Positions 7,701 through 16,741 are shown, counted from the stretch's first letter. The stretch is DNA of 64,000 nucleotides from Paenibacillus sp. FSL R7-0204 (GCF_038002225.1 NZ_JBBOCA010000001.1:1612001-1676000), one strand, 5' to 3'. Translations and numbers: made by a program. Notes: a model not told the origin generated them from the sequence alone.

Positions 7701-10302
7701 GATGGAAGAACCTATCACCGGTGGTCATAACGATGATAAAGCAGACTCCGTGTTCTCGGAGGTGACTGTGAATCTCAGCGCTGGTGTTCCATACTATATT
7801 CGTGTAAATGAAGCAAATGGCGGTAAAACTTATGCACGGCTGCTGGTGACTTCAGCTGGACAAACTGCGTTTACCGTAGTGAAAAGCGGGACATCCATTG
7901 ATTTATCCAAGGCAAGCGGAGAGGAAGCCTATCTGCAGTTTACACCTGCATCTACAGGCAAATATCGTTTCTTTACTTCCAATTATCAGGCGACTTCGCA
8001 GTTAAATGATACTGAAATAGCCTTGTATTCTGATTCTGACTTAACAACATTGCTGAATGCTAATGATGATGCTACAGATTACAGGCCCTACGGAGAGCAT
8101 TTCTCTAAGCTAGAAATGACTCTAACTGCCGGCGTCACCTACTACGTTGCTGTAAGCAGCTTTGGTTCGGTAAATGGATTACAGACAAGGTTTACAGTCG
8201 AGAATATGGAACATAGCAGTCCGGGTACTGCAGCAAGTCTTCCATTTGGGGAGATGGTAACTACAGATTCACACGGTGCTCCGCTCGCAATTTCGTCTTT
8301 ATACGATACGGATTACTACAAAATAGATTTGACTGCCCCAGATCAGGTCAGCTTGTATCTATCTCAGGGTGATGGCACCATTGAGGATGCCTACGGGAAT
8401 ATCAGGGGATACTTCAGTGCCGATGGGCAGATGTCATTTGACCTGACTGCAGGAACATATTATCTGAAGGTTCAGAGTGGTTGGGAAGGCCCGGCTTGGG
8501 GTTTCTCCAAATTTGAGTATGAGCTATCAGCGGATATTAATGTTATTGAGTACACTAAGGGCGAAAGTGAGTTCTTGTCTACCTTACGTGCTCTGAAAGC
8601 AAGCGCAGTGAAAAGCTTCGATGCTACGCCTGGCAGTAAAGGTTCTGTTAAAGTCCAGTATAAAAATAAGGTGAATAATACTAACCTTAAAGTAGAGATT
8701 AGAACAGCCAATCTGGCAAATGGATTAAGTGTTTATGAATATACCACGGGAGGAAGTTTCAACAAGGATACACTAACCGATATTACCTGGAATGGATCGG
8801 TTGATTCTAAATCACCGGATAAATATTGGTATGCAAATTATACAGACTCAATTTCAGGAGCGCCTCAATACTGGGCAAAGGATGGTTACTATAAAATATT
8901 TGTATCACGGTTGGAAGGTAGCAAGAAAAAACAAACTCAGGAATTCCTGGTACAGGTAATTAATGATCCATTAAATGGATTGAATATTATTCCGCTGCCT
9001 CCAACTATTGAAAAAGGGAAAAAGATCACTTCAAAAACGAATACTTGTAAGGCATGTAAAAACTATTTTGAGCGTTATATTTTGCATCCCAATGATCATG
9101 GTTATGAATTGACGTATGGAACATGGTTTGCTGAAGTTTACGGGATGACAGGTATTCAGCAATTCTCTGCTGGCGCATTAGCTTTAGTTACTTGTAGTGA
9201 AGGTAATGCAAAAGAGCGATTACAATGTACCTTAAATAATATCGGGATGATACCGATATTGGGTGAAGGTGCTGATGCCATTAATGGCGTGATTTACTTT
9301 GTGAATGGCGATTATCTTGATGCTTTATTGTCGGCCGGAGCGGTCGTTCCGTTCATAGGGAATTTTGTAACAGCAGGAAAGAAAATATCATATACCGCGA
9401 CTAAACGTGTTGAACTTGTCTTTAAAATGAACCCTTGCGGGTGTGTTCCTGAAGGAACTGAGATCATTACAAAAGATGGGCCTAAGCCGATAGAAAAGGT
9501 TCAAATTGGCGATCTTGTATTAGCGAAGGATACAGAGACCGGCAAGCAAGACTATAAACCGGTTGTCAATTTATTTAGCAGAGAAAATACAGAGATTTAT
9601 AATCTTGGAGTTCAAGGTAAAACAGTTCAAAGCACAGGTAACCATCCATTCTGGGTGATAGGCAAAGGCTGGGTAACCGCTGATGAGTTAGCTCCAGGGG
9701 ATTTATTAGAGACGCAAACAGGCGATACAGTTGTTTTGGAGTCTGTTGCATTAAGTGATACTTTATCCAAGGTATATAATTTTGAGGTAGAAGAGTTCCA
9801 TACCTACTATCTCTCAGAGTTTGCTTTATTGACTCATAATTCAGCGGAAGCGTGCCAACTTTCTAATTATAGTAAAATTGTACCTAAAAGGTTAACAGCC
9901 AGAACCACGGGTGCGCAATCTACTATTCTGGCTGGAGAAATTACAAAGGCAACAGGATTAGCCAAGCCCTTCAATTGGGCGGCACATCACATTATACCTT
10001 ATAAGCCTTCAAATGATGTGGCTGTTAAATTGCATGCTATTATGAAGAAACATAATATTGATCTTAATTCATCGGCAAATGGAGTATTCTTGCCACCAGC
10101 TGGTAATAAAGCAGATGTATTAGTGATTGATGAATTTACAATTTCTACACACACAGGGTCACATGGTAAATACTATTATGATGATTTATACGACATGCTA
10201 AAGCCTGTTCAAAACGACTCCACTTTAGTATTAGAAGCTATAAACGAGATGAGAGAAAAACTGCTCACTGGTCAGTACAAACTATACAGAGCAAAGAAAT
10301 AG
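4777..10302 (+). CDS. Secreted polymorphic toxin: subtilase, PPC/FN3 stalk, Hint domain, AHH nuclease
   Basis: An 1841-residue secreted multidomain protein, initiated at TTG (4777) behind AGGAGG. A signal peptide (1-28) and an I9-like propeptide (60-180) precede a peptidase S8 domain (200-470) with Asp229, His259, oxyanion Asn350 and Ser414. The serine block reads SGTSNAAAHV, not the usual SGTSMAxPHV. Next come a PPC domain (605-725), an FN3 domain (728-805), three related PPC-like repeats (807-1140), another PPC domain (1145-1245) and a beta-rich segment. A hydrophobic pre-toxin region (1420-1553) leads to a Hint domain from Cys1556 to His1687-Asn1688, followed by Ser, with a GNHPFW block. 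The C-terminal 150 residues carry WAAHHIIPY (1734-1742), NGVFLPP and HTGSHGKYY, the pattern of AHH-type HNH/EndoVII nucleases. The architecture predicts proteolytic or Hint-driven release of a DNase/RNase. The immunity candidate lies 9 bases downstream. The domain calls are firm; the release mechanism is inferred. Confidence 0.88.
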   Translation: MKRIAILLLVLSILTGNVSQMSSYATASGATKGGVLTENKPTLETGDLISSVSKETKDAVGEILSSMTVTQDTYSKNMRGKYIVSLKDNYQVNVSSVVYSVYEEKYELGLKNSALDLSPLAEMRKQQYDQDLAQKVNLYHVKDLESANALYMELHPEEVNQLLANPMVAAVEEDKPIQIAEQRTLTKVEEQPIKESSQTIPWGIHSSGSYITRQAVGSSDGQIKVAVFDTGISNHPDLNLAGGVSYVESADSYEDDKGHGTHIAGTIAALDNSFGVVGMAPNAELYAVKVADSSGDGYTSSVIQGIEWAINHKINIINMSFVSAQYSEMLHKAIQKATSAGIIIVAAAGNNGSGEDTVQYPARYPEVIAVGAIESSHHRTDFSATGDELDIVAPGFGVMSTTMNGEYGVSSGTSNAAAHVTGAVALLWSHHPSLNGQEVIDKLYEAATPLETSHEAGHGIVNIAKAEGVITGSIAPLSEENLSGLNTIMPSIPDSEIGIASYDPKNDGASIHPGDSVTVSLKLEGDEHGENPHQKVEVEVTSASNPLQVIASKTITGVALDKDIPYTWQTSSSTPTGTYKIKYKFPAVPSGLYDYQFTVYVTEAGIGQDTFEPNDTFITAKNVFPKNSYISYISSASDVDYYKLTAEETGQIPIGLTIPSKVDYELDIYTASGLPVWSSSNGTGVAEHVDLQITKNQVYYLKVTGFSGQFSSSPYTLTLGSIEAQPFAVPSGLKTAAYANSIKLTWDAMPEATLYKLRINGVDKGTSNVNSYTFLNLVSSQGYLLEVAAVYPKGSSAYASVQASTTLPELIVYQPQDVNQASLSTQLFSFKPATTGVYRIFTSPYQGNGSVVDTELSIYNNLQLGKQLAVNDDTNDTVFSEIRISLIGGQTYYVKVNGFDTTALRTRVTADVISSSIPYIQQDHPVDINEQAGNSNVYVFVPGNTGRFRINTNRYGGSASSKANDTNLSVYASVEMEEPITGGHNDDKADSVFSEVTVNLSAGVPYYIRVNEANGGKTYARLLVTSAGQTAFTVVKSGTSIDLSKASGEEAYLQFTPASTGKYRFFTSNYQATSQLNDTEIALYSDSDLTTLLNANDDATDYRPYGEHFSKLEMTLTAGVTYYVAVSSFGSVNGLQTRFTVENMEHSSPGTAASLPFGEMVTTDSHGAPLAISSLYDTDYYKIDLTAPDQVSLYLSQGDGTIEDAYGNIRGYFSADGQMSFDLTAGTYYLKVQSGWEGPAWGFSKFEYELSADINVIEYTKGESEFLSTLRALKASAVKSFDATPGSKGSVKVQYKNKVNNTNLKVEIRTANLANGLSVYEYTTGGSFNKDTLTDITWNGSVDSKSPDKYWYANYTDSISGAPQYWAKDGYYKIFVSRLEGSKKKQTQEFLVQVINDPLNGLNIIPLPPTIEKGKKITSKTNTCKACKNYFERYILHPNDHGYELTYGTWFAEVYGMTGIQQFSAGALALVTCSEGNAKERLQCTLNNIGMIPILGEGADAINGVIYFVNGDYLDALLSAGAVVPFIGNFVTAGKKISYTATKRVELVFKMNPCGCVPEGTEIITKDGPKPIEKVQIGDLVLAKDTETGKQDYKPVVNLFSRENTEIYNLGVQGKTVQSTGNHPFWVIGKGWVTADELAPGDLLETQTGDTVVLESVALSDTLSKVYNFEVEEFHTYYLSEFALLTHNSAEACQLSNYSKIVPKRLTARTTGAQSTILAGEITKATGLAKPFNWAAHHIIPYKPSNDVAVKLHAIMKKHNIDLNSSANGVFLPPAGNKADVLVIDEFTISTHTGSHGKYYYDDLYDMLKPVQNDSTLVLEAINEMREKLLTGQYKLYRAKK

Positions 10303-10311
10303 GAGGATAAA

Positions 10312-11133
10312 ATGAAAGTATATAGAATGAGACGTGCAGAAAACTATTTAGATTTAACACTTGATAAATCAACTTCTTCAGAGCATCCGATTGAAACTGA
10401 CTTCACAGGTGAAACCAAATTATCATTTTGGACCCCCCCTATCATGTTTACAAATAAAAAAAAGAAGAAGAGTGACTTTCCTAGTTACTTAAATGGTAAG
10501 CCAGTAATATCAGCAAAGGCGAAGGATGTATTAGAAACTTATCTCGAAAAAGAAGTTGAATTTCTACCCTTGATTCACCCATCTTTAGAGTTCTCAATGA
10601 TTAATGTTACAAATATTATTGATTGCGTGGATTACAACAGATCTGTAATCAAATTAACTAGTAAAGGAACTTTCGCTGGATTTAACAAACTTGTTTTTGA
10701 CTTTTCCAAAATACCGGATAATACCTATATTTTTAAAATTAAAGAAACGGCTACCTTTTGTGAGTTCGTAACTGAAGCATTTAAAGATCTTGTAGAGCTC
10801 CACGGCCTTAAGGGCTTGGATTTCTCGGAGGTTTACGATTCAGCTTTTACTGCAGAAAAAGAAGAAGAACAGAAACAGAATTATCAAGCAGCCCTTGATT
10901 CTATTGAGCACAGCAAAGGGACTGAGTTTTCATATGATGAGGCTCGTATTCTTATGGAGCAGGGAAAAGCGGTTGCCAGCGGAAAATGGAGAATGCAACT
11001 AGATGAGAATGGGGAATTGTGGATAGCAGATCTGACTCCAGCTTTGGTGTATGACTGGGGACAGCCGATTTATATTCCTCCAGTGTTGATGCTGTTACAA
11101 TGGCACGAAGTAGAAAAGTACGATATTAAATAA
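10312..11133 (+). CDS. Probable immunity protein of the Imm11 (DUF1629) family
   Basis: A 273-residue soluble protein without a signal peptide. Its middle (KPVISAKAKDVLETYLEKEVEFLPL, then NVTNIIDCVDYNRS and a C-terminal VTEAFKDLVELHGLKGLDF) follows the Imm11/DUF1629 pattern seen in immunity proteins of polymorphic toxin loci. It starts 9 bases after the toxin stop with TAGGAGGATAAA as ribosome binding site, so it is almost certainly co-transcribed. The expected role is to bind and neutralise the AHH nuclease in the cytoplasm. A low-complexity KKKKK patch lies near residue 50. The family call is from recall; the immunity function is inferred from position. Confidence 0.75.
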   Translation: MKVYRMRRAENYLDLTLDKSTSSEHPIETDFTGETKLSFWTPPIMFTNKKKKKSDFPSYLNGKPVISAKAKDVLETYLEKEVEFLPLIHPSLEFSMINVTNIIDCVDYNRSVIKLTSKGTFAGFNKLVFDFSKIPDNTYIFKIKETATFCEFVTEAFKDLVELHGLKGLDFSEVYDSAFTAEKEEEQKQNYQAALDSIEHSKGTEFSYDEARILMEQGKAVASGKWRMQLDENGELWIADLTPALVYDWGQPIYIPPVLMLLQWHEVEKYDIK

Positions 11134-11152
11134 CAGATTCTGGAGGAATGAA

Positions 11153-14100
11153 ATGTACTCATTAAAGCGGCCCTTTACATTTATCATAAGTTTAATTCTT
11201 GTTTTTACACTTCTTATCCCCGGTATTGGAACAGGAACACCTTCGGCGGCAGCCGCTGAAGGTGTTCCTGTAACCGTACATCAACTCAAAGGCAGTCTCA
11301 ATGTTAACGGTATTTATTACGGGCCAGTAGAACTTGGGCTCACCATTCAGAATCCGGGCTCTGGCGTTTCTTCAACCCGCTATAGCTTGGACGATGGAGG
11401 ATCTTGGCTAACCTACAATCAACCGATCTCTTTCTCAGATAAAAAGGTATACCATATTCTTTATCAGTCCATTGGACTAAATAACAATAATGAAGCACCT
11501 AAAGAAGTTTCCTTCACCATAAAAAAAGATAATTTCCCTCCAGAGACATCTGTTTCAGTGAATGGAACGTTAGGACAAAATTCTTATTACAACAGCAATG
11601 TTACAGTTTCTCTTAATGCAACCGATGCGCATTCCGGGATACAATACTCTGAGTATAGTTTCAATGCGGGACAGACATGGATTAAGTACACCACTCCTTT
11701 TACTGTGGAAGGGCCTAGTACAATCATCTACTACCGTTCAACGGATGTTGACGGGAACGTGGAAAAAGCAAAAAAAACGAAGATCAGTGTGGATAAGGAG
11801 CCACCGTCTTCTCCTGACTTCAATATTAGTCCGGATGTGTGGAGTAACTCTTCGTTCACCGTTACTATAACAGATGGTATCGACAGTCAGAGTGGTACTT
11901 TAAAATCACAGTATCGTATAGGAAGCTCTGGCGAGTGGCTTGATTATACCCATCCTGTAGTGGTAAACGGGAATGGACTGATGAATATATATGCCAGGAC
12001 GCTGGACTATGCCGGAAACAGCAGTATGATAGCCGAACATACATTGCAGTTTGATAAAACATCTCCTACTGTGCCATTAGTTGGTCTTAGTACTTCCGAT
12101 TGGACTAATGAACCAGTCTATATCAATCTGGATGGTGGTACAGATGCTGAGAGTCAAGTTCGAGGTTACGATTATAAGGTAGGTACGGCTGCAGAGTGGA
12201 GTGAATATGTTAATTCATTTCCTGTCCGCAGCGAAGGACTTACCAAGGTGTATGCCCGGACGATTGACATGGCGGGGAATGTAAGTGCAACTGCAGAAGG
12301 CACTGTTAAGATCGATTTAACTCCGCCAGTTGCACCTGCGAATATTTTTAAAATTAATCAGTTTGGAACTTCAGCCCTGATTCGCTGGTCAGCAGGTTCA
12401 GACAGCCTATCAGGAGTGAGCGAATATGAAGTTTTGAACGGAGAAGAGTTGCTTGGAATCACCAAGGATCAGCAGATTAAGCTGGAAAATATTCGTCCGA
12501 ATGAGAAATACTCCATTACTGTAGTAACCATAGATAATGCTGGTAATGTTTCTGAAGAAACGATTCCACTGGTTTTCTTCACCAGTAGCATTGCGGTATC
12601 CGGATATCGTGATCATAACTTTGCTCTGAATAATCAGGGACAGGTCTGGGGCTGGGGCCTTAATAATAAAGGTCAACTGGGAGATGGTACTCTCGTAACC
12701 CGAAATATTGCAACACGAATCTCAGCACTCGATGGCTTCGCTATGATCTCATCCGGATTGACCCAGAATATTGGGCTGCGTGCTGATGGTACCGTGTGGA
12801 CCTGGGGACAAAGTAGCGCCGGTAGTAATGTATCCTTGCAGTCAGTAGCCGGACTTGATCATATCGTATCCATCTCCTCTGGTCTCGGACACTTCGTGGC
12901 CCTGAAAGAGGATGGAACGGTCTGGACCTGGGGGAATAATGGTTTTGGACAACTGGGTACGGGAACAATTAATAGTTCTGCTGTTCCTGTGCAAGTCAGC
13001 GGATTGAACTCGGTTGTCTCGATTGCTGGCGGATATTACAACACTATGGCACTGAAAGAGGATGGCACCGTTTGGATCTGGGGGGATGGCTCCAGAGGGA
13101 TTCTTGGATATAATCCAACTGCTGAATATAAGCAACTTATCCCTTTGCAGATTCAAGGGCTGGATCATATTATTCAAATTGATTTCTCCTATATGCACGG
13201 AGCCGCACTTAAGAAGGATGGAACTGTGTGGACCTGGGGATTTAATGCATACGGTCAGCTTGGAAATGGGTCCACTTATGATGCCTCGGGTCCGGCAAAG
13301 GTTCAGAATTTGAGTAATATTATCAAGATATCTTCCTCGTATGCTCATAATTTAGCATTAACTGGTGAAGGTAAGGTCTGGAGCTGGGGTGACAATGCCC
13401 AAGGTGAATTGGGTGACGGCACTATTGTTCAGAACAGACTGGTTCCTGTTCGTTCTGCACATCTGGATGGAATTGCTGATATTGAGGCTGCTGAGTTTTA
13501 CAGCTTTGCTGTCAAACTGGATGGCTCCATGTGGGCCTGGGGAGTTAATAGTGACGCTCAACTGGGAACAGGGAATCTGACTCTGCAGCGTACCCGTACT
13601 ATAGTAACTGGAATAGATTATCCGGTTGATATTCAAGTTCCAGTTACCCCTAATTTGACGAGTACAGGAAAAACGGCAACTACAGCTGTACTTTCTTGGA
13701 ACGAGGCTTCCGATAATCACGGTATCAAGGATTATCTGGTTTATCGAGGGTCAAATCTGATTCAGGCACTTCCTGTAGACGGTAACTCCATCGAGTCAGT
13801 GACAGGGTACACTGCTACAGGTCTTGCGCCTGGAACCACATATACCTTCTCGGTTAAGGCGAGGGATTATGCTAATAATGTTTCTGCCTCTAGTAATGTG
13901 GTGTCGGTAACGATGGAGGCTTCGGCTCCAATGGCTGTCTCCGCAGGTTCTGATCAAACTTATGCCTTGAAGAGTGATGGCTCTGTTTGGACCTGGGGGA
14001 ATAACTACCAAGGGCAATTAGGGAATGGGAAGGCAACTAGTTCTAATAAGGCGACCCAAACTGTGAACCTTTCTTCAATAGCTGCGATCTCGGCAGGCGG

Positions 14101-15361
14101 GTCTTACGGGTTAGCTCTTAAAAGCGATGGCTCTGTATGGGGCTGGGGAGATAATTCCTTGGGGCAGCTAGGATATCAGCCAATTCCTTACCAGCAGTAC
14201 CTGCCGACTAGGATTGAGAATTTCCAATCTGTAACCGCCATTTCGGCAGGTCAAACACACTCTCTGGCGCTCAAGAGCGACGGAACAGTGTGGGCATGGG
14301 GATCGAATTATTATGGTGAATTAGGGCTTGGAACTACAGGAAATAAATATGCTCCTACAAAGATCCCTTCACTAAGCGGGGTGAAAGCTATAAGTGCAGG
14401 TATGTTCTACAGTTTGGCTCTTAAGAATGACGGCAGTGTCTGGGCCTGGGGAATGAATATGAACGGACAATTAGGAAACGGTTCTACAACAGATTCAATG
14501 ATTCCGGTAAAAGTTAACTCATTGGTCAATGTGAGCAGTCTATCTGCTGGGTTCTACCATGCGCTTGCCCTAAAGACAGATGGAACCGTCTGGGCCTGGG
14601 GCAGCAATTCGTATGGGCAACTTGGGGATAGGACTTATACGGACCGTTCCAACCCTGTAAATGTAACTTCTATTAGCGGAATTACGCAAATTTCTGCAGG
14701 TATGTATCATAGCATTGCAAAGAAGGATTCGGCTCTCTACAGCTGGGGTTATAATGCCTCTGGACAATTAGGTAATAATAGCACTAGTCCTTCATCTTCT
14801 CCTGTTACTGTTTCAGCTCTAACAAATATTAAAGACATAGATGCGGGTGTAAGTCATAATGCAGCGATTGACGGAAACATAGTGAAGACTTGGGGAGGTA
14901 ACAGTAGCGGAGAATTAGGTAATGGAAGTTCTTATGATTCCAGAGTTCCAGTAACTGTTTTGGGGTTAACACCAAGTCAAACTACTTCTCTCAAGACTAT
15001 AACCAGCAGTACGCTTGTGACAAAAGATTTAATTGTAAGCGGAGAGGCCGGACAGAGTCTTTATAAAAACATAAAATTCCCTGAAGGGTTTGTGATGCCA
15101 GACCTCATTGCACCTACTGCTCCTGCCTATGTGAAAATGACTAAGAATACCGGTGCAATTGTTATGCAATGGGAAGAATCGAAAGATAACAGGGGTATCA
15201 AAGAATACTGGGTATTCATTAACGAAAAACTTGTGCTAAAAACTACTGCACATGAAGGAATTGAACTACAGCTTCCTGAAAATGAAGTTATCTCAATTAC
15301 GGTTATTGCTGTAGATGAGGCGGGAAATGTCTCGAAGCCCAGTATGCCTGTATCTCCTTAA
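11153..15361 (+). CDS. Secreted protein with two seven-bladed RCC1 propellers, OmpL47-like and FN3 domains
   Basis: A 1402-residue secreted protein. A signal peptide (1-35) is followed by about four OmpL47/Ig-like repeats with the pattern YSLDDGGSWLTY / YSFNAGQTWIKY (40-390), an FN3 domain (392-475), a first RCC1 array (about 479-822), an FN3 domain (826-922), a second RCC1 array (926-1272), a linker, and a C-terminal FN3 domain (1320-1400). I count seven W-x-W-G-type blade motifs in each array, so each could close as a seven-bladed propeller. The last two blades of the second array have YSWG and KTWG variants. RCC1 folds are binding platforms; bacterial secreted versions are poorly characterised. 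It starts 19 bases after the immunity candidate with TCTGGAGGAATGAA upstream, so it is probably in the same operon. The partner or ligand is unknown. Confidence 0.85.
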   Translation: MYSLKRPFTFIISLILVFTLLIPGIGTGTPSAAAAEGVPVTVHQLKGSLNVNGIYYGPVELGLTIQNPGSGVSSTRYSLDDGGSWLTYNQPISFSDKKVYHILYQSIGLNNNNEAPKEVSFTIKKDNFPPETSVSVNGTLGQNSYYNSNVTVSLNATDAHSGIQYSEYSFNAGQTWIKYTTPFTVEGPSTIIYYRSTDVDGNVEKAKKTKISVDKEPPSSPDFNISPDVWSNSSFTVTITDGIDSQSGTLKSQYRIGSSGEWLDYTHPVVVNGNGLMNIYARTLDYAGNSSMIAEHTLQFDKTSPTVPLVGLSTSDWTNEPVYINLDGGTDAESQVRGYDYKVGTAAEWSEYVNSFPVRSEGLTKVYARTIDMAGNVSATAEGTVKIDLTPPVAPANIFKINQFGTSALIRWSAGSDSLSGVSEYEVLNGEELLGITKDQQIKLENIRPNEKYSITVVTIDNAGNVSEETIPLVFFTSSIAVSGYRDHNFALNNQGQVWGWGLNNKGQLGDGTLVTRNIATRISALDGFAMISSGLTQNIGLRADGTVWTWGQSSAGSNVSLQSVAGLDHIVSISSGLGHFVALKEDGTVWTWGNNGFGQLGTGTINSSAVPVQVSGLNSVVSIAGGYYNTMALKEDGTVWIWGDGSRGILGYNPTAEYKQLIPLQIQGLDHIIQIDFSYMHGAALKKDGTVWTWGFNAYGQLGNGSTYDASGPAKVQNLSNIIKISSSYAHNLALTGEGKVWSWGDNAQGELGDGTIVQNRLVPVRSAHLDGIADIEAAEFYSFAVKLDGSMWAWGVNSDAQLGTGNLTLQRTRTIVTGIDYPVDIQVPVTPNLTSTGKTATTAVLSWNEASDNHGIKDYLVYRGSNLIQALPVDGNSIESVTGYTATGLAPGTTYTFSVKARDYANNVSASSNVVSVTMEASAPMAVSAGSDQTYALKSDGSVWTWGNNYQGQLGNGKATSSNKATQTVNLSSIAAISAGGSYGLALKSDGSVWGWGDNSLGQLGYQPIPYQQYLPTRIENFQSVTAISAGQTHSLALKSDGTVWAWGSNYYGELGLGTTGNKYAPTKIPSLSGVKAISAGMFYSLALKNDGSVWAWGMNMNGQLGNGSTTDSMIPVKVNSLVNVSSLSAGFYHALALKTDGTVWAWGSNSYGQLGDRTYTDRSNPVNVTSISGITQISAGMYHSIAKKDSALYSWGYNASGQLGNNSTSPSSSPVTVSALTNIKDIDAGVSHNAAIDGNIVKTWGGNSSGELGNGSSYDSRVPVTVLGLTPSQTTSLKTITSSTLVTKDLIVSGEAGQSLYKNIKFPEGFVMPDLIAPTAPAYVKMTKNTGAIVMQWEESKDNRGIKEYWVFINEKLVLKTTAHEGIELQLPENEVISITVIAVDEAGNVSKPSMPVSP

Positions 15362-15373
15362 CTACTACATGAA

Positions 15374-15400
15374 AAGGACCTTCAGATTATGAAGGTCCTT
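15374..15400 (+). terminator. Intercistronic hairpin between the RCC1 gene and the DsbA-like gene
   Basis: A perfect 10-bp stem (AAGGACCTTC with GAAGGTCCTT, 7-nt loop) lies 12 bases after the RCC1 stop and ends 3 bases before the AAAGGAG of the next gene. There is no T tract on the plus strand, so it may be an attenuator, an mRNA-processing or an mRNA-stability element rather than a full terminator. Confidence 0.5.
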
Positions 15401-15419
15401 CAAAAGGAGCAAAATCAGT

Positions 15420-16169
15420 TTGTCAAATAATGTGAATAAACGAAGAAAAGGTTCTAAGATAAACAGATCACTACTCATGGCTTCTGCTATTTTTGCAATC
15501 ATTTTGATTGGGTTAATATCGATTGTAGCCATAGATCATACATCAGGCCAGTCCTATTCAGTGGAAGAAATGCCTAACTATACTCAAATTAAAGGTGAAT
15601 ATCAGACAGAAGGGCTGAAGTATGAAAAACAACCTCATCTCGGTGACTCCAAGGCAAAAGTAAAGGTTGTTGAATTTGCCGATTTTAAATGTCCGGCCTG
15701 TAAAAAATGGAAAGAAATGAACATGCAACGATTTTTAAATGAGTTCATAGATACTGGAAAGGCTGAACTGTTCTTTATCAACTACGCCTTTATAGATCGT
15801 GACTCTATTCTTGCCGCGAGTGCGGGCGAAGCTATTGCTAAGCAGGATAACAATAAGTTCTGGGATTTTTATGACATTCTGTACAAACACCAAGGGGATG
15901 AAAGTAAGATATGGGCGACAGAATCTTTTTTGCTTGATTTAGTGAAAGAGAATATAAAGGATATTGATTATGATTTGTTTGAAAAAGACTTAAAGAGCCA
16001 TACCTATATGCTTGATGTAAAGGAGGATTACAAAACCGCAGGTCACTATGGAGTTAATGGTACACCGCAATTCATGGTAAACGGAGAATTATTGCCTGAT
16101 TCATCTTATGATGGTTTGGCTAATGCCATTAATAAACAATTGAAAGTCATATCGTCTTCACCGCAATGA
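15420..16169 (+). CDS. Membrane-anchored DsbA/BdbD-like thiol oxidoreductase
   Basis: A 249-residue protein starting at TTG with AAAGGAG 10 bases upstream. A basic head and one membrane segment (about 17-38) act as signal anchor. The rest is a thioredoxin fold with an inserted helical domain: the CPAC redox motif is at Cys91 and Cys94, and the cis-proline is in NGTPQFMVNG near residue 215. Such proteins form or shuffle disulfides outside the membrane. It follows the secreted toxin and RCC1 genes, so it may help fold one of them; the toxin has a CKAC and a CGC motif near its pre-toxin region. It overlaps the next gene by 4 bases (ATGA). Confidence 0.85.
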   Translation: MSNNVNKRRKGSKINRSLLMASAIFAIILIGLISIVAIDHTSGQSYSVEEMPNYTQIKGEYQTEGLKYEKQPHLGDSKAKVKVVEFADFKCPACKKWKEMNMQRFLNEFIDTGKAELFFINYAFIDRDSILAASAGEAIAKQDNNKFWDFYDILYKHQGDESKIWATESFLLDLVKENIKDIDYDLFEKDLKSHTYMLDVKEDYKTAGHYGVNGTPQFMVNGELLPDSSYDGLANAINKQLKVISSSPQ

Positions 16170-16690
16170 AAGGGGGAATAAAGTTGGAAACAGGGGTTGA
16201 AAAAGAACCACAAGTATATCCACCGCTACGCCCGTCAGGTCTCGGAGGCTGGCTGGTGCTGGTGCAGATCGGATTAATCGCAACATTAATTCAGGTATCG
16301 TATCAGCTGGTTAACTACAATATTCCAAGCTTCAGCCGGGAATATTGGGATCTTCTGGCATCCCCGCAAGGGAAAATGTATCATCCGCTCTGGGCGCCGG
16401 CCATTATATTTGAAGCCGCTGCGAACGGAGTGCTGCTATTGCTTACTATTTTTACTTTGGTTTTGTTTTATCAAAAAAAGGCACTTCTGCCGCGCATGAT
16501 GATTATCCTCTATTCCGTCAACCTGCTGATCGGGATCATTGATTATGTGCTCGTGATGAATATTCCTGTTGCCAGTGAGCTGGAGGATGGAAGCAGTATG
16601 CGTGATCTGATTAGGGCATTATTCACCTGTGCGATATGGACAGCTTACTTCCGGAAATCGGAGCGCGTAAGGTACACTTTTATCCGTTAA
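16166..16690 (+). CDS. DUF2569-family multi-span membrane protein
   Basis: A 174-residue membrane protein with four predicted helices. The start of the domain, SGLGGWLVLVQIGLI, matches the GGWLxLxxxGL signature of DUF2569, a family of unknown function. The ATG overlaps the stop of the DsbA-like gene. An alternative start is TTG at 16184, behind GAAAGGGGGAATAAAG. A C-terminal basic RKSERVRYTF tail follows the last helix. It probably belongs to the same transcript as the redox gene, and base composition returns toward the GC-rich average here. Confidence 0.75.
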   Translation: MKGGIKLETGVEKEPQVYPPLRPSGLGGWLVLVQIGLIATLIQVSYQLVNYNIPSFSREYWDLLASPQGKMYHPLWAPAIIFEAAANGVLLLLTIFTLVLFYQKKALLPRMMIILYSVNLLIGIIDYVLVMNIPVASELEDGSSMRDLIRALFTCAIWTAYFRKSERVRYTFIR

Positions 16691-16741
16691 AAAGGTCCGG
16701 TGAACGCAGGGTATGCGTCCACTCGGAAGCCTCATTACAGT

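Noticed and set aside
9421..9840. Intein in the toxin gene
   Set aside because: The Cys...His-Asn-Ser block lies just before a toxin tip with no interrupted host domain, which is the Hint arrangement of polymorphic toxins rather than a splicing intein. No homing endonuclease is present.
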